In this document: one piece after another, positions 47,693-56,366 of the stretch
How positions within the stretch are numbered: position 1 is the first letter of the stretch
Layout of the letters: each line of letters opens with the position of its first letter
Origin: Bosea beijingensis
Lineage (GTDB): Bacteria; Pseudomonadota; Alphaproteobacteria; Rhizobiales; Beijerinckiaceae
Length of the DNA: 64,000 nucleotides
Direction of reading: 5' to 3'
Assembly (NCBI RefSeq): GCF_030758975.1
Contig: NZ_CP132359.1
Coordinates: 1,814,811-1,878,810, forward strand
The notes under the pieces: model-generated
Seen by the model: the letters and a program-made list of their open reading frames with translations, nothing else
The model's database searches: none
Told to the model about the DNA's origin: nothing
Translations under genes and position numbers: made by a program

Positions 47693-49054
47693 ATGTTCGA
47701 CAAGATCCTGATCGCCAACCGTGGAGAGATCGCGCTGCGGGTGCTGCGCGCCGCCAAGGAGCTCGGCATCGCGACCGTCGCGGTGCATTCCACGGCCGAC
47801 GCCAACGCCATGCACGTGCGCCTCGCCGACGAGAGTGTCTGCATCGGCCCGCCGCCGGCCCGCGAGAGCTATCTCAACATCCCCGCCCTCATCGCCGCCT
47901 GCGAGATCACCGGCGCCGACGCGGTCCATCCCGGCTACGGCTTCCTCTCCGAAAACGCCCGCTTCGCCGACATCCTGGACCGGCACAACATCACCTTCAT
48001 CGGCCCCAAGGCCGAGCATATCCGCTCGATGGGCGACAAGATCGAGGCCAAGCGCACCGCCAAGCGCCTCGGCATCCCCTGCGTGCCGGGCTCGGAAGGC
48101 GGCGTGGCCGACGAGGCCGAGGCGCTGCGCATCATCCGCGAGATCGGCCTGCCAGTGATCATCAAGGCCGCCTCCGGCGGCGGCGGCAAGGGCATGAAGG
48201 TGGTTCGCACCGAGGACGAGATCGCCGTCCTGCTCGCCACCGCCCGCAGCGAGGCCAAGGCCAATTTCGGCGATGACGCGGTCTATATCGAGAAATACCT
48301 CGAGAAGCCGCGCCACATCGAGATCCAGGTCCTCGGCGATGGGCGCGGCAACGCCATCCATCTCGGCGAGCGCGATTGCTCTCTGCAGCGCCGTCACCAG
48401 AAGGTTTGGGAAGAAGGCCCCTCGCCCGCCCTCAATGCCGGCGAGCGCGACCGGATCGGCGAGATCTGCGCCAAGGCGATGCGCGAACTGCAATATCGCG
48501 GCGCCGGCACGATCGAATTCCTCTACGAGGACGGCGAGTTCTACTTCATCGAGATGAACACCCGCATCCAGGTCGAGCATCCGGTGACCGAGATGATCAC
48601 CGGGATCGACCTCGTCAACGAGCAGATCCGCATCGCCGCGGGCGCACCGCTCTCGCTCAAGCAGTCCGACATCGTCATCGAAGGCCATGCCATCGAGTGC
48701 CGGGTCAATGCCGAGCATCACGCGACCTTCCGCCCCTCGCCCGGCAAGATCGCCTCGTTCCACACGCCGGGCGGCCTCGGCGTGCGCGTCGATTCGGCCG
48801 CCTATCAGGGCTACACGATCCCACCGCATTACGACTCGCTCGTCGGCAAGCTGATCGTCCATGGCCGCAACCGCGACGAATGCCTGATGCGCCTGCGCCG
48901 CTCGCTCGACGAGTTCGTCGTCGACGGCGTCGACACGACGCTGCCGCTGTTCCGCACGCTGGTGCGTAACCCGGACATCCTCAACGGCGACTACAACATC
49001 CACTGGCTCGAGAAATTCCTCGCCGCCGGCGGCATGGGCGAGCCGGAAGCCTGA
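47693..49054 (+). CDS. accC: Biotin carboxylase of acetyl-CoA carboxylase
   Basis: 453 residues from ATG 47693, giving the usual [17 protein letters not shown] opening; a GTG at 47648 overlapping the accB stop is in frame. It carboxylates the biotin on AccB with ATP and bicarbonate as the first step of fatty-acid synthesis. Markers are [12 protein letters not shown] near 84, the ATP-grasp glycine loop [10 protein letters not shown] near 160, [13 protein letters not shown] near 227, [16 protein letters not shown] near 284 and [11 protein letters not shown] near 330. A strong terminator ends the operon. Confidence 0.97.
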   Translation: MFDKILIANRGEIALRVLRAAKELGIATVAVHSTADANAMHVRLADESVCIGPPPARESYLNIPALIAACEITGADAVHPGYGFLSENARFADILDRHNITFIGPKAEHIRSMGDKIEAKRTAKRLGIPCVPGSEGGVADEAEALRIIREIGLPVIIKAASGGGGKGMKVVRTEDEIAVLLATARSEAKANFGDDAVYIEKYLEKPRHIEIQVLGDGRGNAIHLGERDCSLQRRHQKVWEEGPSPALNAGERDRIGEICAKAMRELQYRGAGTIEFLYEDGEFYFIEMNTRIQVEHPVTEMITGIDLVNEQIRIAAGAPLSLKQSDIVIEGHAIECRVNAEHHATFRPSPGKIASFHTPGGLGVRVDSAAYQGYTIPPHYDSLVGKLIVHGRNRDECLMRLRRSLDEFVVDGVDTTLPLFRTLVRNPDILNGDYNIHWLEKFLAAGGMGEPEA

Positions 49055-49080
49055 GGCTCCGAACCTCTCCCGAAACGAGA

Positions 49081-49109
49081 AAGCCCCTCGCATCGCGAGG
49101 GGCTTTTTT
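49081..49109 (+). terminator. Rho-independent terminator after accC
   Basis: An 11-bp perfect stem (49081-49091 with 49095-49105), ATC loop and T-run to 49109. It lies 26 bp after the accC stop and ends about 30 bp from the convergent M20 peptidase stop. Confidence 0.92.
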
Positions 49110-49140
49110 CATGTCAGCGATCCAGCCGAAAGGCTGGTGC

Positions 49141-50253
49141 TCAGATCGTCTCCAGCAGGCCCTTCATCAGCGCCTGGCGCGGCGCGATCGAGGAGATCAG
49201 CCCGTACTCCTGCAGCGTATGCGCGCCATCGCCATCGATGCCGAGCCCGTCGAGGGTGGGCACACCGAGCGCCGCGGTGAAATTGCCGTCCGAGCCACCA
49301 CCCGTCATCGGACAATCCTGCAGGTCAAAGCCTACATCGGCCGCGACCTTGCGCGCGAGCTCGAACAGCTCCGCGACTTCCGCCGACTTCTCGTAGGGCG
49401 GCCGGTTCATGCCGCCGGTGATGCGCAGCGCGACATCTGGATCATGCGGCTTCAGGCTGAGGATGCGGTTCTCCATCATCGTGCCGTCGGCGAGCGTGGT
49501 GACGCGGCAATCGACGCTGAACCAGGCATGCTGCGGAATGACGTTCGCCGCCGTGCCGCCGCCGATCAGCGCGACGCTGGTCGTGATGCCAAGCGCATAA
49601 TCGGTCATGCCTTCGATCGCGAGGATCTGGTGCGCCGCCTCGCGGATCGCGCTGCGCCCGTCGGCATGCCTGCCGCCGGCATGGGCCGGGCGGCCTTCGA
49701 GCCTGACGTCGAACCGGCCGACGCCCTTGCGCGCCGTGACGATCTTGCCGCCCGAGCGCGCCGGCTCGGTGACGAGCACGGCCTTCGCCCCGCGGCCGAT
49801 CTCCTCGATCAGCGCCCGGCTGGTCGGCGAGCCGATCTCCTCGTCAGGCGTGAACAGGAAGACCATCGGCCGCTTGGCCGAGCCTGCGGCCGCGACCTGC
49901 TTGAAGGCCTGAAGGGCGAGCCAGGCACCGCCCTTCATGTCATAGACGCCAGGGCCATAGAGCCGATCGCCGTCGATCCGCACCGGCAGGTCCTTGGCGC
50001 TGGTACCGACCGGATGCACCGTGTCGAGATGCGACATCACGGCGACGCCCGGCTGGCCATTGTCGAGCCCGGCGCGGAGCATGACCATGTCGCCGAGGCC
50101 GTCGCGGCCGGGAATGCGCTCGACCGCGATCGGCAACCCCGCGACATCCTTCTGGACGAGGTCCATCATGCCGTTCAATCCGGCGGGATGGCTGGTGGGG
50201 CTTTCAAGCGCGACCCAGACGGAGAGCGCGGCGGCGGCTTCTTGCTGATTCAT
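49141..50253 (-). CDS. M20 family metallopeptidase (carboxypeptidase G2-like)
   Basis: 370 residues from ATG 50253. Dinuclear zinc hydrolase: VMSHLDTVHPVGT near 72, metal-bridging aspartate in GPGVYDMKGGAW near 105, catalytic glutamate pair FTPDEEIGSPTSR near 138, PAHAGGRHADGRSAI in the dimerisation domain near 195, and a late histidine in GDGAHTLQEYG. The order is that of glutamate carboxypeptidases that trim C-terminal glutamate or related amide-linked substrates. No signal peptide is visible, so it is cytoplasmic. It lies between accC's terminator and the tRNA gene. Confidence 0.92.
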   Translation of the reverse strand: MNQQEAAAALSVWVALESPTSHPAGLNGMMDLVQKDVAGLPIAVERIPGRDGLGDMVMLRAGLDNGQPGVAVMSHLDTVHPVGTSAKDLPVRIDGDRLYGPGVYDMKGGAWLALQAFKQVAAAGSAKRPMVFLFTPDEEIGSPTSRALIEEIGRGAKAVLVTEPARSGGKIVTARKGVGRFDVRLEGRPAHAGGRHADGRSAIREAAHQILAIEGMTDYALGITTSVALIGGGTAANVIPQHAWFSVDCRVTTLADGTMMENRILSLKPHDPDVALRITGGMNRPPYEKSAEVAELFELARKVAADVGFDLQDCPMTGGGSDGNFTAALGVPTLDGLGIDGDGAHTLQEYGLISSIAPRQALMKGLLETI

Positions 50254-50445
50254 GGTGCGATGTTCTCCGAAGAAGCCCTTGGCACGCAAGGCGGTTCCCA
50301 TGCATGGCGCACAGGCCGGGGCCGCAAACCGTGTCTCGCGGCCAAGCCCGCGCCGCGATCGGGAAGAACGCGCCTGCGAAGCGCTCGGCATGCGATCCCC
50401 AGGGCGGATCACGTCTGTATGCGAGATTGGAAAGCCACGCGAGAG

Positions 50446-50519
50446 TGGCTGGGGGACTAGGATTCGAACCTAGACAACCAGAGTCAGAGTCTGGGGTCCT
50501 ACCGTTAGACGATCCCCCA
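50446..50519 (-). tRNA. tRNA-Gln (anticodon CTG)
   Basis: 74 bases with encoded CCA. The acceptor stem pairs TGGGGGA with TCCCCCA, the D-arm contains TAACGGTAGGA, the anticodon stem is CCAGA/TCTGG with loop CTCTGAC, so the anticodon is CTG and it reads CAG, and the T-arm has GGTTCGAATCC. All arms pair properly. Confidence 0.97.
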
Positions 50520-50560
50520 ACGACTGGGCGCTTTGGTGCTGCACCGCGTTGGTGAGCCGG

Positions 50561-50589
50561 GGTCTAATCAATGCGATCCGGCTTGGCAA
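50561..50589 (-). promoter_or_regulatory. Promoter for tRNA-Gln
   Basis: On the minus strand TTGCCA (50584-50589), 17 bases, then TAGACC (50561-50566). It lies about 42 bp before the mature tRNA 5' end, a normal distance. Confidence 0.55.
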
Positions 50590-50941
50590 GAGCAGAATTC
50601 ACCCTCGGTGTAAAACGCTTCACAGAAACGTCGTCGATCGTGCTTCGCGTCTCGTGTGCTCCGGGATCGCCTGAGCCTTTCAGCGCCGACACCTAGGAGA
50701 AGCCGCAGAAAACGCTGCTGATCGGGCTCGAACCGGGCCCGGAGCGCAATGTGGCCTGATGATTCGCGCTCGCGCGGACAGAGCGCCTCAAGCCGCCGGC
50801 AGTCGCCCGCTTGCACCGGAGCCGCCTTGAGAAAACGACTCGCGGTCTCGGCAGCGGCCTGCTGATTATCATCGAACCTTGCCGGCTCAGACCGAACCGC
50901 AGCCTGTACTCCGCAGGCCGCGATTCGGTTTCGGTCCTGCC
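50590..50941. other. Gene-poor gap between tRNA-Gln promoter and pntB
   Basis: About 350 bp with no confident gene. A minus-strand frame from GTG 50816 to 50568 (82 codons) has a possible AAGGCGG site, but its codons (CTA, CGA, AGG, TCA) are unlike the neighbours and it runs through the tRNA promoter. I see no hairpin with a T-run for pntB here. Confidence 0.4.
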
Positions 50942-52375
50942 TCAGGCGATCTTCGGCAGGAGTTCGTCGAGGCTCTTCTTGGCGTCGCCGTAGAACATCC
51001 GCGTGTTCTCCTTGTAGAAGAGCGGGTTCTCGATGCCGGAATAGCCGGTGCCCTGACCACGCTTGGAGACGAAGACCTGCTTCGCCTTCCAGACCTCGAG
51101 CACCGGCATGCCGGCGATCGGGGAGTTCGGGTCTTCCTGAGCCGCCGGATTGACGATGTCGTTCGAGCCGATGACGATCGCGACATCCGTCTCGGGAAAG
51201 TCCTCGTTGATCTCGTCCATCTCCATGACGATGTCGTAGGGCACCTTCGCCTCGGCGAGCAGCACGTTCATGTGGCCCGGCAGGCGGCCGGCGACCGGGT
51301 GGATCGCGAAGCGCACCTCCTTGCCGGCGGCGCGCAGCTTGCGCGTCAGCTCGGACACGGACCCTTGAGCCTGCGCCACCGCCATGCCGTAGCCGGGGAC
51401 GATGATGACGCTGTCCGCTTCGTTGAGAGCGGCGGCGACGCCGTCGACATCGATCGCGATCTGCTCGCCCTCGATCGCCTGGGCCGGTCCGGTGGTGTTG
51501 CCGAAACCGCCGAGGATGACCGAGATGAAGCTCCGGTTCATCGCCTTGCACATGATGTAGCTGAGGATCGCGCCGGACGAGCCGACCAGCGCGCCGACGA
51601 CGATCAGCAGGTCGTTGCCGAGCGTGAAGCCGATCGCCGCCGCCGCCCAGCCGGAATAGCTGTTCAGCATCGAGACCACGACCGGCATGTCGGCGCCGCC
51701 GATGCCCATGATCAGGTGGTAGCCGATGAAGAAGGCCAAGAGCGTCATCAGGAAGAGCGCCCAGAAGCCCGCCCCCTGCACATAGACGATCAGCAGCAGG
51801 AGCGAGAGCGCGGCCGCGCCGGCATTGAGCAAATGCCCGCCGGGCAGCTTCTTCGCCTTGCCGTCGACCTTTCCGGCGAGCTTGCCGAAGGCGATGATCG
51901 AGCCGGTGAAGGTGACCGCGCCGATGAAGACGCCGAGGAAGACCTCGACCTTCAGGATCGAGATCTCGACCCCGGTCTTGTGCGCGAGCACGCCGGCGAA
52001 GCCGGTCAACGCGGCGCGTGCCGCCGGCTCCAGCGCCTGGACAGAGCCCAGCTCGATATGTGCGTTGAAGCCGATCAGCACGGCGGCGAGGCCGACGAAG
52101 GAGTGCAGCGCCGCGACGAGCTGCGGCATCTCGGTCATCTGCACCTTCATCGCCACCTGCCAGCCGATGGCGGCCGCGATGGCGAACATGACGAGGACGA
52201 GCCAGAGCTTGCCGCTGCCCGGCCCGAAGACCGTGGCGAAGACGGCGAGCGCCATGCCGACGATGCCGTACCAGACCGCGCGCTTGGCGCTTTCCTGGTT
52301 CGAGAGGCCGCCGAGCGACAGGATGAACAGGATGGCAGCCGAGATATAGGCCGCGGAAACGATACCGATGCTCAT
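50942..52375 (-). CDS. pntB: NAD(P) transhydrogenase subunit beta
   Basis: 477 residues. The N-terminal half has about nine membrane helices (from [19 protein letters not shown], including [14 protein letters not shown] between helices). The C-terminal NADP(H)-binding domain III has [16 protein letters not shown] near 322, [20 protein letters not shown] near 350 and [13 protein letters not shown] near 397. With PntA it couples proton entry to reduction of NADP+ by NADH in the inner membrane. It starts 13 bp after pntA. Confidence 0.97.
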   Translation of the reverse strand: MSIGIVSAAYISAAILFILSLGGLSNQESAKRAVWYGIVGMALAVFATVFGPGSGKLWLVLVMFAIAAAIGWQVAMKVQMTEMPQLVAALHSFVGLAAVLIGFNAHIELGSVQALEPAARAALTGFAGVLAHKTGVEISILKVEVFLGVFIGAVTFTGSIIAFGKLAGKVDGKAKKLPGGHLLNAGAAALSLLLLIVYVQGAGFWALFLMTLLAFFIGYHLIMGIGGADMPVVVSMLNSYSGWAAAAIGFTLGNDLLIVVGALVGSSGAILSYIMCKAMNRSFISVILGGFGNTTGPAQAIEGEQIAIDVDGVAAALNEADSVIIVPGYGMAVAQAQGSVSELTRKLRAAGKEVRFAIHPVAGRLPGHMNVLLAEAKVPYDIVMEMDEINEDFPETDVAIVIGSNDIVNPAAQEDPNSPIAGMPVLEVWKAKQVFVSKRGQGTGYSGIENPLFYKENTRMFYGDAKKSLDELLPKIA

Positions 52376-52388
52376 GTCCGAGCCCCCC

Positions 52389-53963
52389 TCAGGACTTCTG
52401 GAACATGGCGAGCATCCGGCGCGTGACCAGGAAGCCGCCTACGATGTTGATGGATGCGATCAGCACCGAGATCATCGCCAGGATGGTGACGATCCAGCCC
52501 GAGGAGCCGATCTGCAGCAGCGCGCCGAGCACGATGATGCCGGAGATCGCGTTGGTGACCGCCATCAGCGGCGTGTGCAGCGAATGCGACACGTTCCAGA
52601 TCACCTGGAAGCCGACGAAGCAGGCGAGCGCGAACACGATGAAATGGCTCATGAAGCTCGCCGGCGCATAGGCGCCGATGATCAGCATCACGACCGTGCC
52701 GACGGTCAGCAGCGTGAGTTGCGAGCGTGTCTGCGCCTTGAAGGTCGCCGCCTCCAGAGCGAGCTTCTCCTCGCGTGTCGGCTCCTTGGCTTTCTCCTTC
52801 GGCTTCTGCGCGGCGATCGCGGCGACCTTGGGCGGCGGCGGCGGGAAGGTGATGGCGCCCTCATAGGCCACCGTCGCCCCGCGGATGACGTCGTCCTCCA
52901 TGTTGTGGACGAGCTTGCCGTCCTTGCCCGGCGTCAGGTCCGTCATCATGTGGCGGATATTGGTGGCGTAGAGCGTCGAGGACTGCGCCGCCATCCGGCT
53001 CGGGAAATCGGTATAGCCGACGATGGTGACGCCATTGGGCGTGACGATCTTCTGGTCGGCCTTGGTCAGCTCGCAATTGCCGCCGCGTTCGGCGGCGAGG
53101 TCGACGATGACCGAGCCCGGCTTCATCGCCTCGACCATGTCCGCGGTCCAGAGCACCGGCGCGTCGCGGCCGGGGATCAGCGCGGTCGTGATCACGATGT
53201 CGATCTCGGGGGCAAGCTCGCGGAACTTCTTGAGCTGCGCCTCGCGGAACTCGGGGCTCGACGGTGCCGCATAGCCGCCGGTCGAGGCACCGTCCTGCTG
53301 CTGGCCCTTGAAGTCGAGGAAGACGAACTGGGCGCCCATCGATTCGATCTGCTCGGAGACTTCCGGCCTGACGTCGAAGGCATAGGTGATCGCGCCGAGC
53401 GAGGTCGCCGTGCCGATCGCGGCAAGGCCGGCGACGCCCGCGCCGACCACCAGCACCTTGGCCGGCGGCACCTTGCCCGCAGCCGTGATCTGGCCGGTGA
53501 AGAAGCGGCCGAAATTGTTGCCGGCCTCGATCACCGCGCGGTAGCCGGCGATATTGGCCATCGAGGACAGCGCGTCCATCTTCTGGGCGCGCGAGATGCG
53601 CGGCACCATGTCCATGGCGATGACGTCGGCGCCCTTGTCCTTGCAGAACTCCAGCAGATCCTTGTTCTGCGCCGGATAGAAGAACGAGATCAGCGTCTTG
53701 TCGGCCGTCAGCCGCTCGGCCTCGGCGGTCTCGGGCGGACGCACCTTGGCGATCACGTCTGCCTCACCCCAGAGCGCAGCCGCGGTCTCGACCACGCTCA
53801 CGCCTGCGGCGCGATAGGCATCGTCGGTAAAGCCGGCCGCAACGCCAGCACCCGCTTCGATCAGACAGTCATAGCCGAGTTTCTGGAGCTGAACCGCGCT
53901 GTCGGGCGTCATCGCCACCCTCGCCTCGCCGGCGAAGGTTTCCCTGGGTGTTCCGATCTTCAC
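52389..53963 (-). CDS. pntA: NAD(P) transhydrogenase subunit alpha (fused)
   Basis: 524 residues from GTG 53963, chosen because GGGGAG lies seven bases upstream and because VKIGTPRET is the family opening. The NAD-binding domain I includes [18 protein letters not shown] near 165 and [14 protein letters not shown] near 270. A proline/lysine linker leads to about four C-terminal membrane helices (from [17 protein letters not shown] to [17 protein letters not shown]). Many Rhizobiales carry two separate alpha genes (pntAA, pntAB); here they form one polypeptide as in E. coli. Longer open frame upstream is a shadow. Confidence 0.96.
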   Translation of the reverse strand: MKIGTPRETFAGEARVAMTPDSAVQLQKLGYDCLIEAGAGVAAGFTDDAYRAAGVSVVETAAALWGEADVIAKVRPPETAEAERLTADKTLISFFYPAQNKDLLEFCKDKGADVIAMDMVPRISRAQKMDALSSMANIAGYRAVIEAGNNFGRFFTGQITAAGKVPPAKVLVVGAGVAGLAAIGTATSLGAITYAFDVRPEVSEQIESMGAQFVFLDFKGQQQDGASTGGYAAPSSPEFREAQLKKFRELAPEIDIVITTALIPGRDAPVLWTADMVEAMKPGSVIVDLAAERGGNCELTKADQKIVTPNGVTIVGYTDFPSRMAAQSSTLYATNIRHMMTDLTPGKDGKLVHNMEDDVIRGATVAYEGAITFPPPPPKVAAIAAQKPKEKAKEPTREEKLALEAATFKAQTRSQLTLLTVGTVVMLIIGAYAPASFMSHFIVFALACFVGFQVIWNVSHSLHTPLMAVTNAISGIIVLGALLQIGSSGWIVTILAMISVLIASINIVGGFLVTRRMLAMFQKS

Positions 53964-54123
53964 AAGTCTTCTCCCCTCGACCACGGCAACGGCGCTGCAG
54001 CATGAAGCATTTGTAGAGGTGAAGCGCGTCGACGCAAGTCGGCAGGAGCCGGGAATATCGGCATACCTCGGCTCGATCGCCTTGCGTCGGCAACGCCGTG
54101 GCCAGCACGGCGGCCGCCCTCGA

Positions 54124-54777
54124 TCATGCCGCCTTCGCCGCCGCTCCATGCAGGAACACGTCGAGGCAGAGCCGCGCATGCCGGGCGCGGTCTTCGACCG
54201 TCAGCAGCCGGTCACCGGGAAAGCGCTTGATCAGGACCGAGAAGATCATGTCCATCAGCATGCGGGCCAATGCATCCGCCGGAAAGGCGCGAAGCTCGCC
54301 ACGCACCTGCCGGGCGGCGAGCCAGTCTTCGAGAAGGCGCCGGGCGGGCTCGGCCCCCTCCTGCTCGATCATCTCGCCGATCTCGCTGAAGCGGTCCGAA
54401 TCGGCAAGGACCAGCCTGACGAAGGCCAGCCGATCGCGATTGTCGATCTCGTCGATATCGAGCCGGAAGATCGCGGCCAATGCCTCGAGCAGCGGCAGAT
54501 CCTCGCCGGGAGGGCGCGGCAGCGCCAGCATCGAGCGCCGGTGATCGGCCATCATCACCCGAAACAGATCGGTCTTGGCCGGGAACAATTGGTAGAGGGT
54601 GCGCTTCGAGACGCCGCAGCGTGCCGCGACCGCGTCCATCGTCGTGCCGCCATACCCGACATCGAGAAACAGATCGCGCGCTGTCTGCACGATCCGCTGC
54701 CGCTCCGTCTCGTCGGAACGTGTCTTGGGCCGCCCGCGCCCCCGGGGCTGTGCCGCTGTTTCAGCCATTTTTGCCAT
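54124..54777 (-). CDS. TetR/AcrR family repressor
   Basis: 217 residues from ATG 54777 (a second ATG lies at 54768). Basic start [14 protein letters not shown] leads to the [23 protein letters not shown], then [20 protein letters not shown] near 50-70. The C-terminal ligand domain is longer than the AcrR average and resembles TetR_C_7 type regulators ([20 protein letters not shown]). It is divergent from the RND pump genes across 99 bp, so it most likely represses them and itself, being released by a pump substrate. Confidence 0.9.
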   Translation of the reverse strand: MAKMAETAAQPRGRGRPKTRSDETERQRIVQTARDLFLDVGYGGTTMDAVAARCGVSKRTLYQLFPAKTDLFRVMMADHRRSMLALPRPPGEDLPLLEALAAIFRLDIDEIDNRDRLAFVRLVLADSDRFSEIGEMIEQEGAEPARRLLEDWLAARQVRGELRAFPADALARMLMDMIFSVLIKRFPGDRLLTVEDRARHARLCLDVFLHGAAAKAA

Positions 54778-54817
54778 TTGTCACACGCGCGTCCGTCATC
54801 GCGCCGCATTCTTGAGT

Positions 54818-54860
54818 TTGACAGTCAGGGAAATCAAGAGATAAGAAACCCGATAGTTTC
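54818..54860 (+). promoter_or_regulatory. Promoter and candidate operator of the RND efflux genes
   Basis: TTGACA (54818-54823), 16 bases, GATAAG (54840-54845) is a good sigma-70-type promoter pointing at the adaptor gene. Just at the presumed transcription start an inverted repeat GAAAC-N6-GTTTC (54845-54849 and 54856-54860) is a candidate TetR operator. AAGAGA before the adaptor ATG is the ribosome site. Confidence 0.6.
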
Positions 54861-54876
54861 CAAAAAGAGAGCCCGC

Positions 54877-56100
54877 ATGTCGGCCGAGCGCGCCCCCTCC
54901 TCTTCCCGCCACGCCCTGCCGAGCGTTCTGCTGCTCGCGGCGGCGCTGGCTGCCTGCAATTCCGAGAAGGCGGCGGCGCCTCCGCCGCAGCCGCAGATCC
55001 AGGTCAGCGTCGTCACGCTGCATCCACAGCCGGTCGCGATCACGGCGGAATTGCCGGGCCGCGTCTCGGCCAGCCTGATCGCCGAGATCCGGCCGCAGGT
55101 GAACGGCATCATCAAGTCGCGGCTGTTCCGCGAGGGCAGCGAGGTCAAGGCCGGGGACGTGCTCTACGAGATCGACCCCTCTCCCTATCAGGCCGCGCTC
55201 GACAGCGCGGTCGCCGCCCAGCACAAGGCCGAGGCCGCCGTCGCCAACGCGCAGGTGCGCGCCGATCGCTATCGCGAACTGCTCCAGCGCAATGCCGGCA
55301 GCAAGCAGGATGCCGATGACGCCGCCGCCACCCTGGGCCAGGCCCAGGCCGATGTCGCGGCCGCCAAGGCCAATGTCGAGGCGGCCAGGATCAACCTCGC
55401 CTATACGAAGGTGACGGCGCCGATCGACGGGCGCATCGACAAGTCGGCTCTGACGCAGGGCGCGCTCGTCACCGCCAACCAAGCGGCGGTGCTGACCACG
55501 ATCCGCAAGCTCGACCCGATCAATGTCGACGTCACCCAGTCGAGCACCAACCTGCTGAAGTTCCGCAACGACATCGCCTCGGGCCGCCTGAAATTCACCG
55601 GCCCGAATGTCGCGGTGAAGCTCAAGCTCGACACCGGCGACGCCTATGCGCAGTCCGGCAAGCTCGAATTCGCCGAGGCGAACATCAACGAGACCACCGG
55701 CACCTTCAGCGTCCGCGCCGAGTTCCCAAATCCGGAGCGGATTTTGCTGCCGGGCATGTTCGTCCGCGCCGAAATCCAGGAAGGCATCGCCGAGAACAAC
55801 TTCCTGCTGCCGCAGCGCGCCGTCGGCCGTAATACCAAGGGCGAGGCCACCGCCAAGTTCGTCTCGGCCGAGGGCAAGGTCGAGGAACGCGTGCTGGTGA
55901 CCCGCCGCAACATCGGCAACAACTGGCTGGTCGACAGCGGCGTCAAGGGCGGCGAACGCATCGTCGTCGAAGGCGGCCAACTCGTGCGCTCCGGCCAGAC
56001 CGTGACCGTTAACGAGGTCAGCGTCGACGAGGCCACCGGCGAGCTCAAATCCGCCAATCGCCGGGCAGAATTGCCGGCCGGCAACACGGCGAAGAATTAG
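54877..56100 (+). CDS. RND efflux periplasmic adaptor (AcrA/MexA-type)
   Basis: 407 residues from ATG 54877. A lipoprotein signal peptide ends in LLLAAALAAC with Cys27 as the lipidated residue. The order is membrane-proximal strand (ITAELPGRVSASLIAEIRPQ), lipoyl half VLYEIDPSPYQAAL, coiled-coil hairpin rich in alanine (DAAATLGQAQADVAAAKAN), second lipoyl half VTAPIDGRIDKSAL, then barrel and C-terminal domains (LLPGMFVRAEIQEG). It links the inner-membrane pump to an outer-membrane channel. The stop TAG is created by the junction with a mobile element; the uninterrupted sequence would read TAA. Confidence 0.95.
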   Translation: MSAERAPSSSRHALPSVLLLAAALAACNSEKAAAPPPQPQIQVSVVTLHPQPVAITAELPGRVSASLIAEIRPQVNGIIKSRLFREGSEVKAGDVLYEIDPSPYQAALDSAVAAQHKAEAAVANAQVRADRYRELLQRNAGSKQDADDAAATLGQAQADVAAAKANVEAARINLAYTKVTAPIDGRIDKSALTQGALVTANQAAVLTTIRKLDPINVDVTQSSTNLLKFRNDIASGRLKFTGPNVAVKLKLDTGDAYAQSGKLEFAEANINETTGTFSVRAEFPNPERILLPGMFVRAEIQEGIAENNFLLPQRAVGRNTKGEATAKFVSAEGKVEERVLVTRRNIGNNWLVDSGVKGGERIVVEGGQLVRSGQTVTVNEVSVDEATGELKSANRRAELPAGNTAKN

Positions 56101-56362
56101 AGGCTGATATGAGCTATGGAAGCGATTTGATGAGGTCAAAACGCCGGAGATGGGAGGAGCATCGCGCCGACGATACGTCCGTATCGACAAGCGATGCGAC
56201 GCTGCAGCTCCGTCGTTTTCACCTCACCCGCAGGGCGCGGCGCTTTTGCGCGACTGCCGTGTCGTTCTTCGTAGCAAGCCGAAAGGCTTGCGTCCTCGAA
56301 CTCCTTGCATTCGCGCAAAATCGCCAGCGTCAAATCGCTCCCATAGCTCATACCAGCCTCTA
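56098..56362. mobile_element. MITE-like element, 261 bp, with TA target duplication
   Basis: Core 56100-56360. The ends are 31-bp inverted repeats (56100-56130 and 56330-56360) with two mismatches, both reading GAGGCTGNTATGAGCTATGG from the outside. TA dinucleotides flank it at 56098-56099 and 56361-56362, as expected for IS630/Tc1-mariner-type insertion. Removing the core and one TA leaves AAGAATTAAGCCATG: the adaptor stop TAA, three bases, and the pump ATG. It encodes no transposase. Two short frames start in the opposite end repeats (minus 56351-56136 with 71 residues; plus 56109-56363 with 84 residues) and share MSYGSDL; neither resembles a known protein. A full-length partner would have to act in trans. 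Confidence 0.88.
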
Positions 56363-56366
56363 AGCC

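Noticed and set aside
50568..50816. 82-codon minus-strand frame between tRNA-Gln and pntB
   Set aside because: Unusual codons for this genome and overlap with the tRNA promoter; kept only as a remark on the gap.
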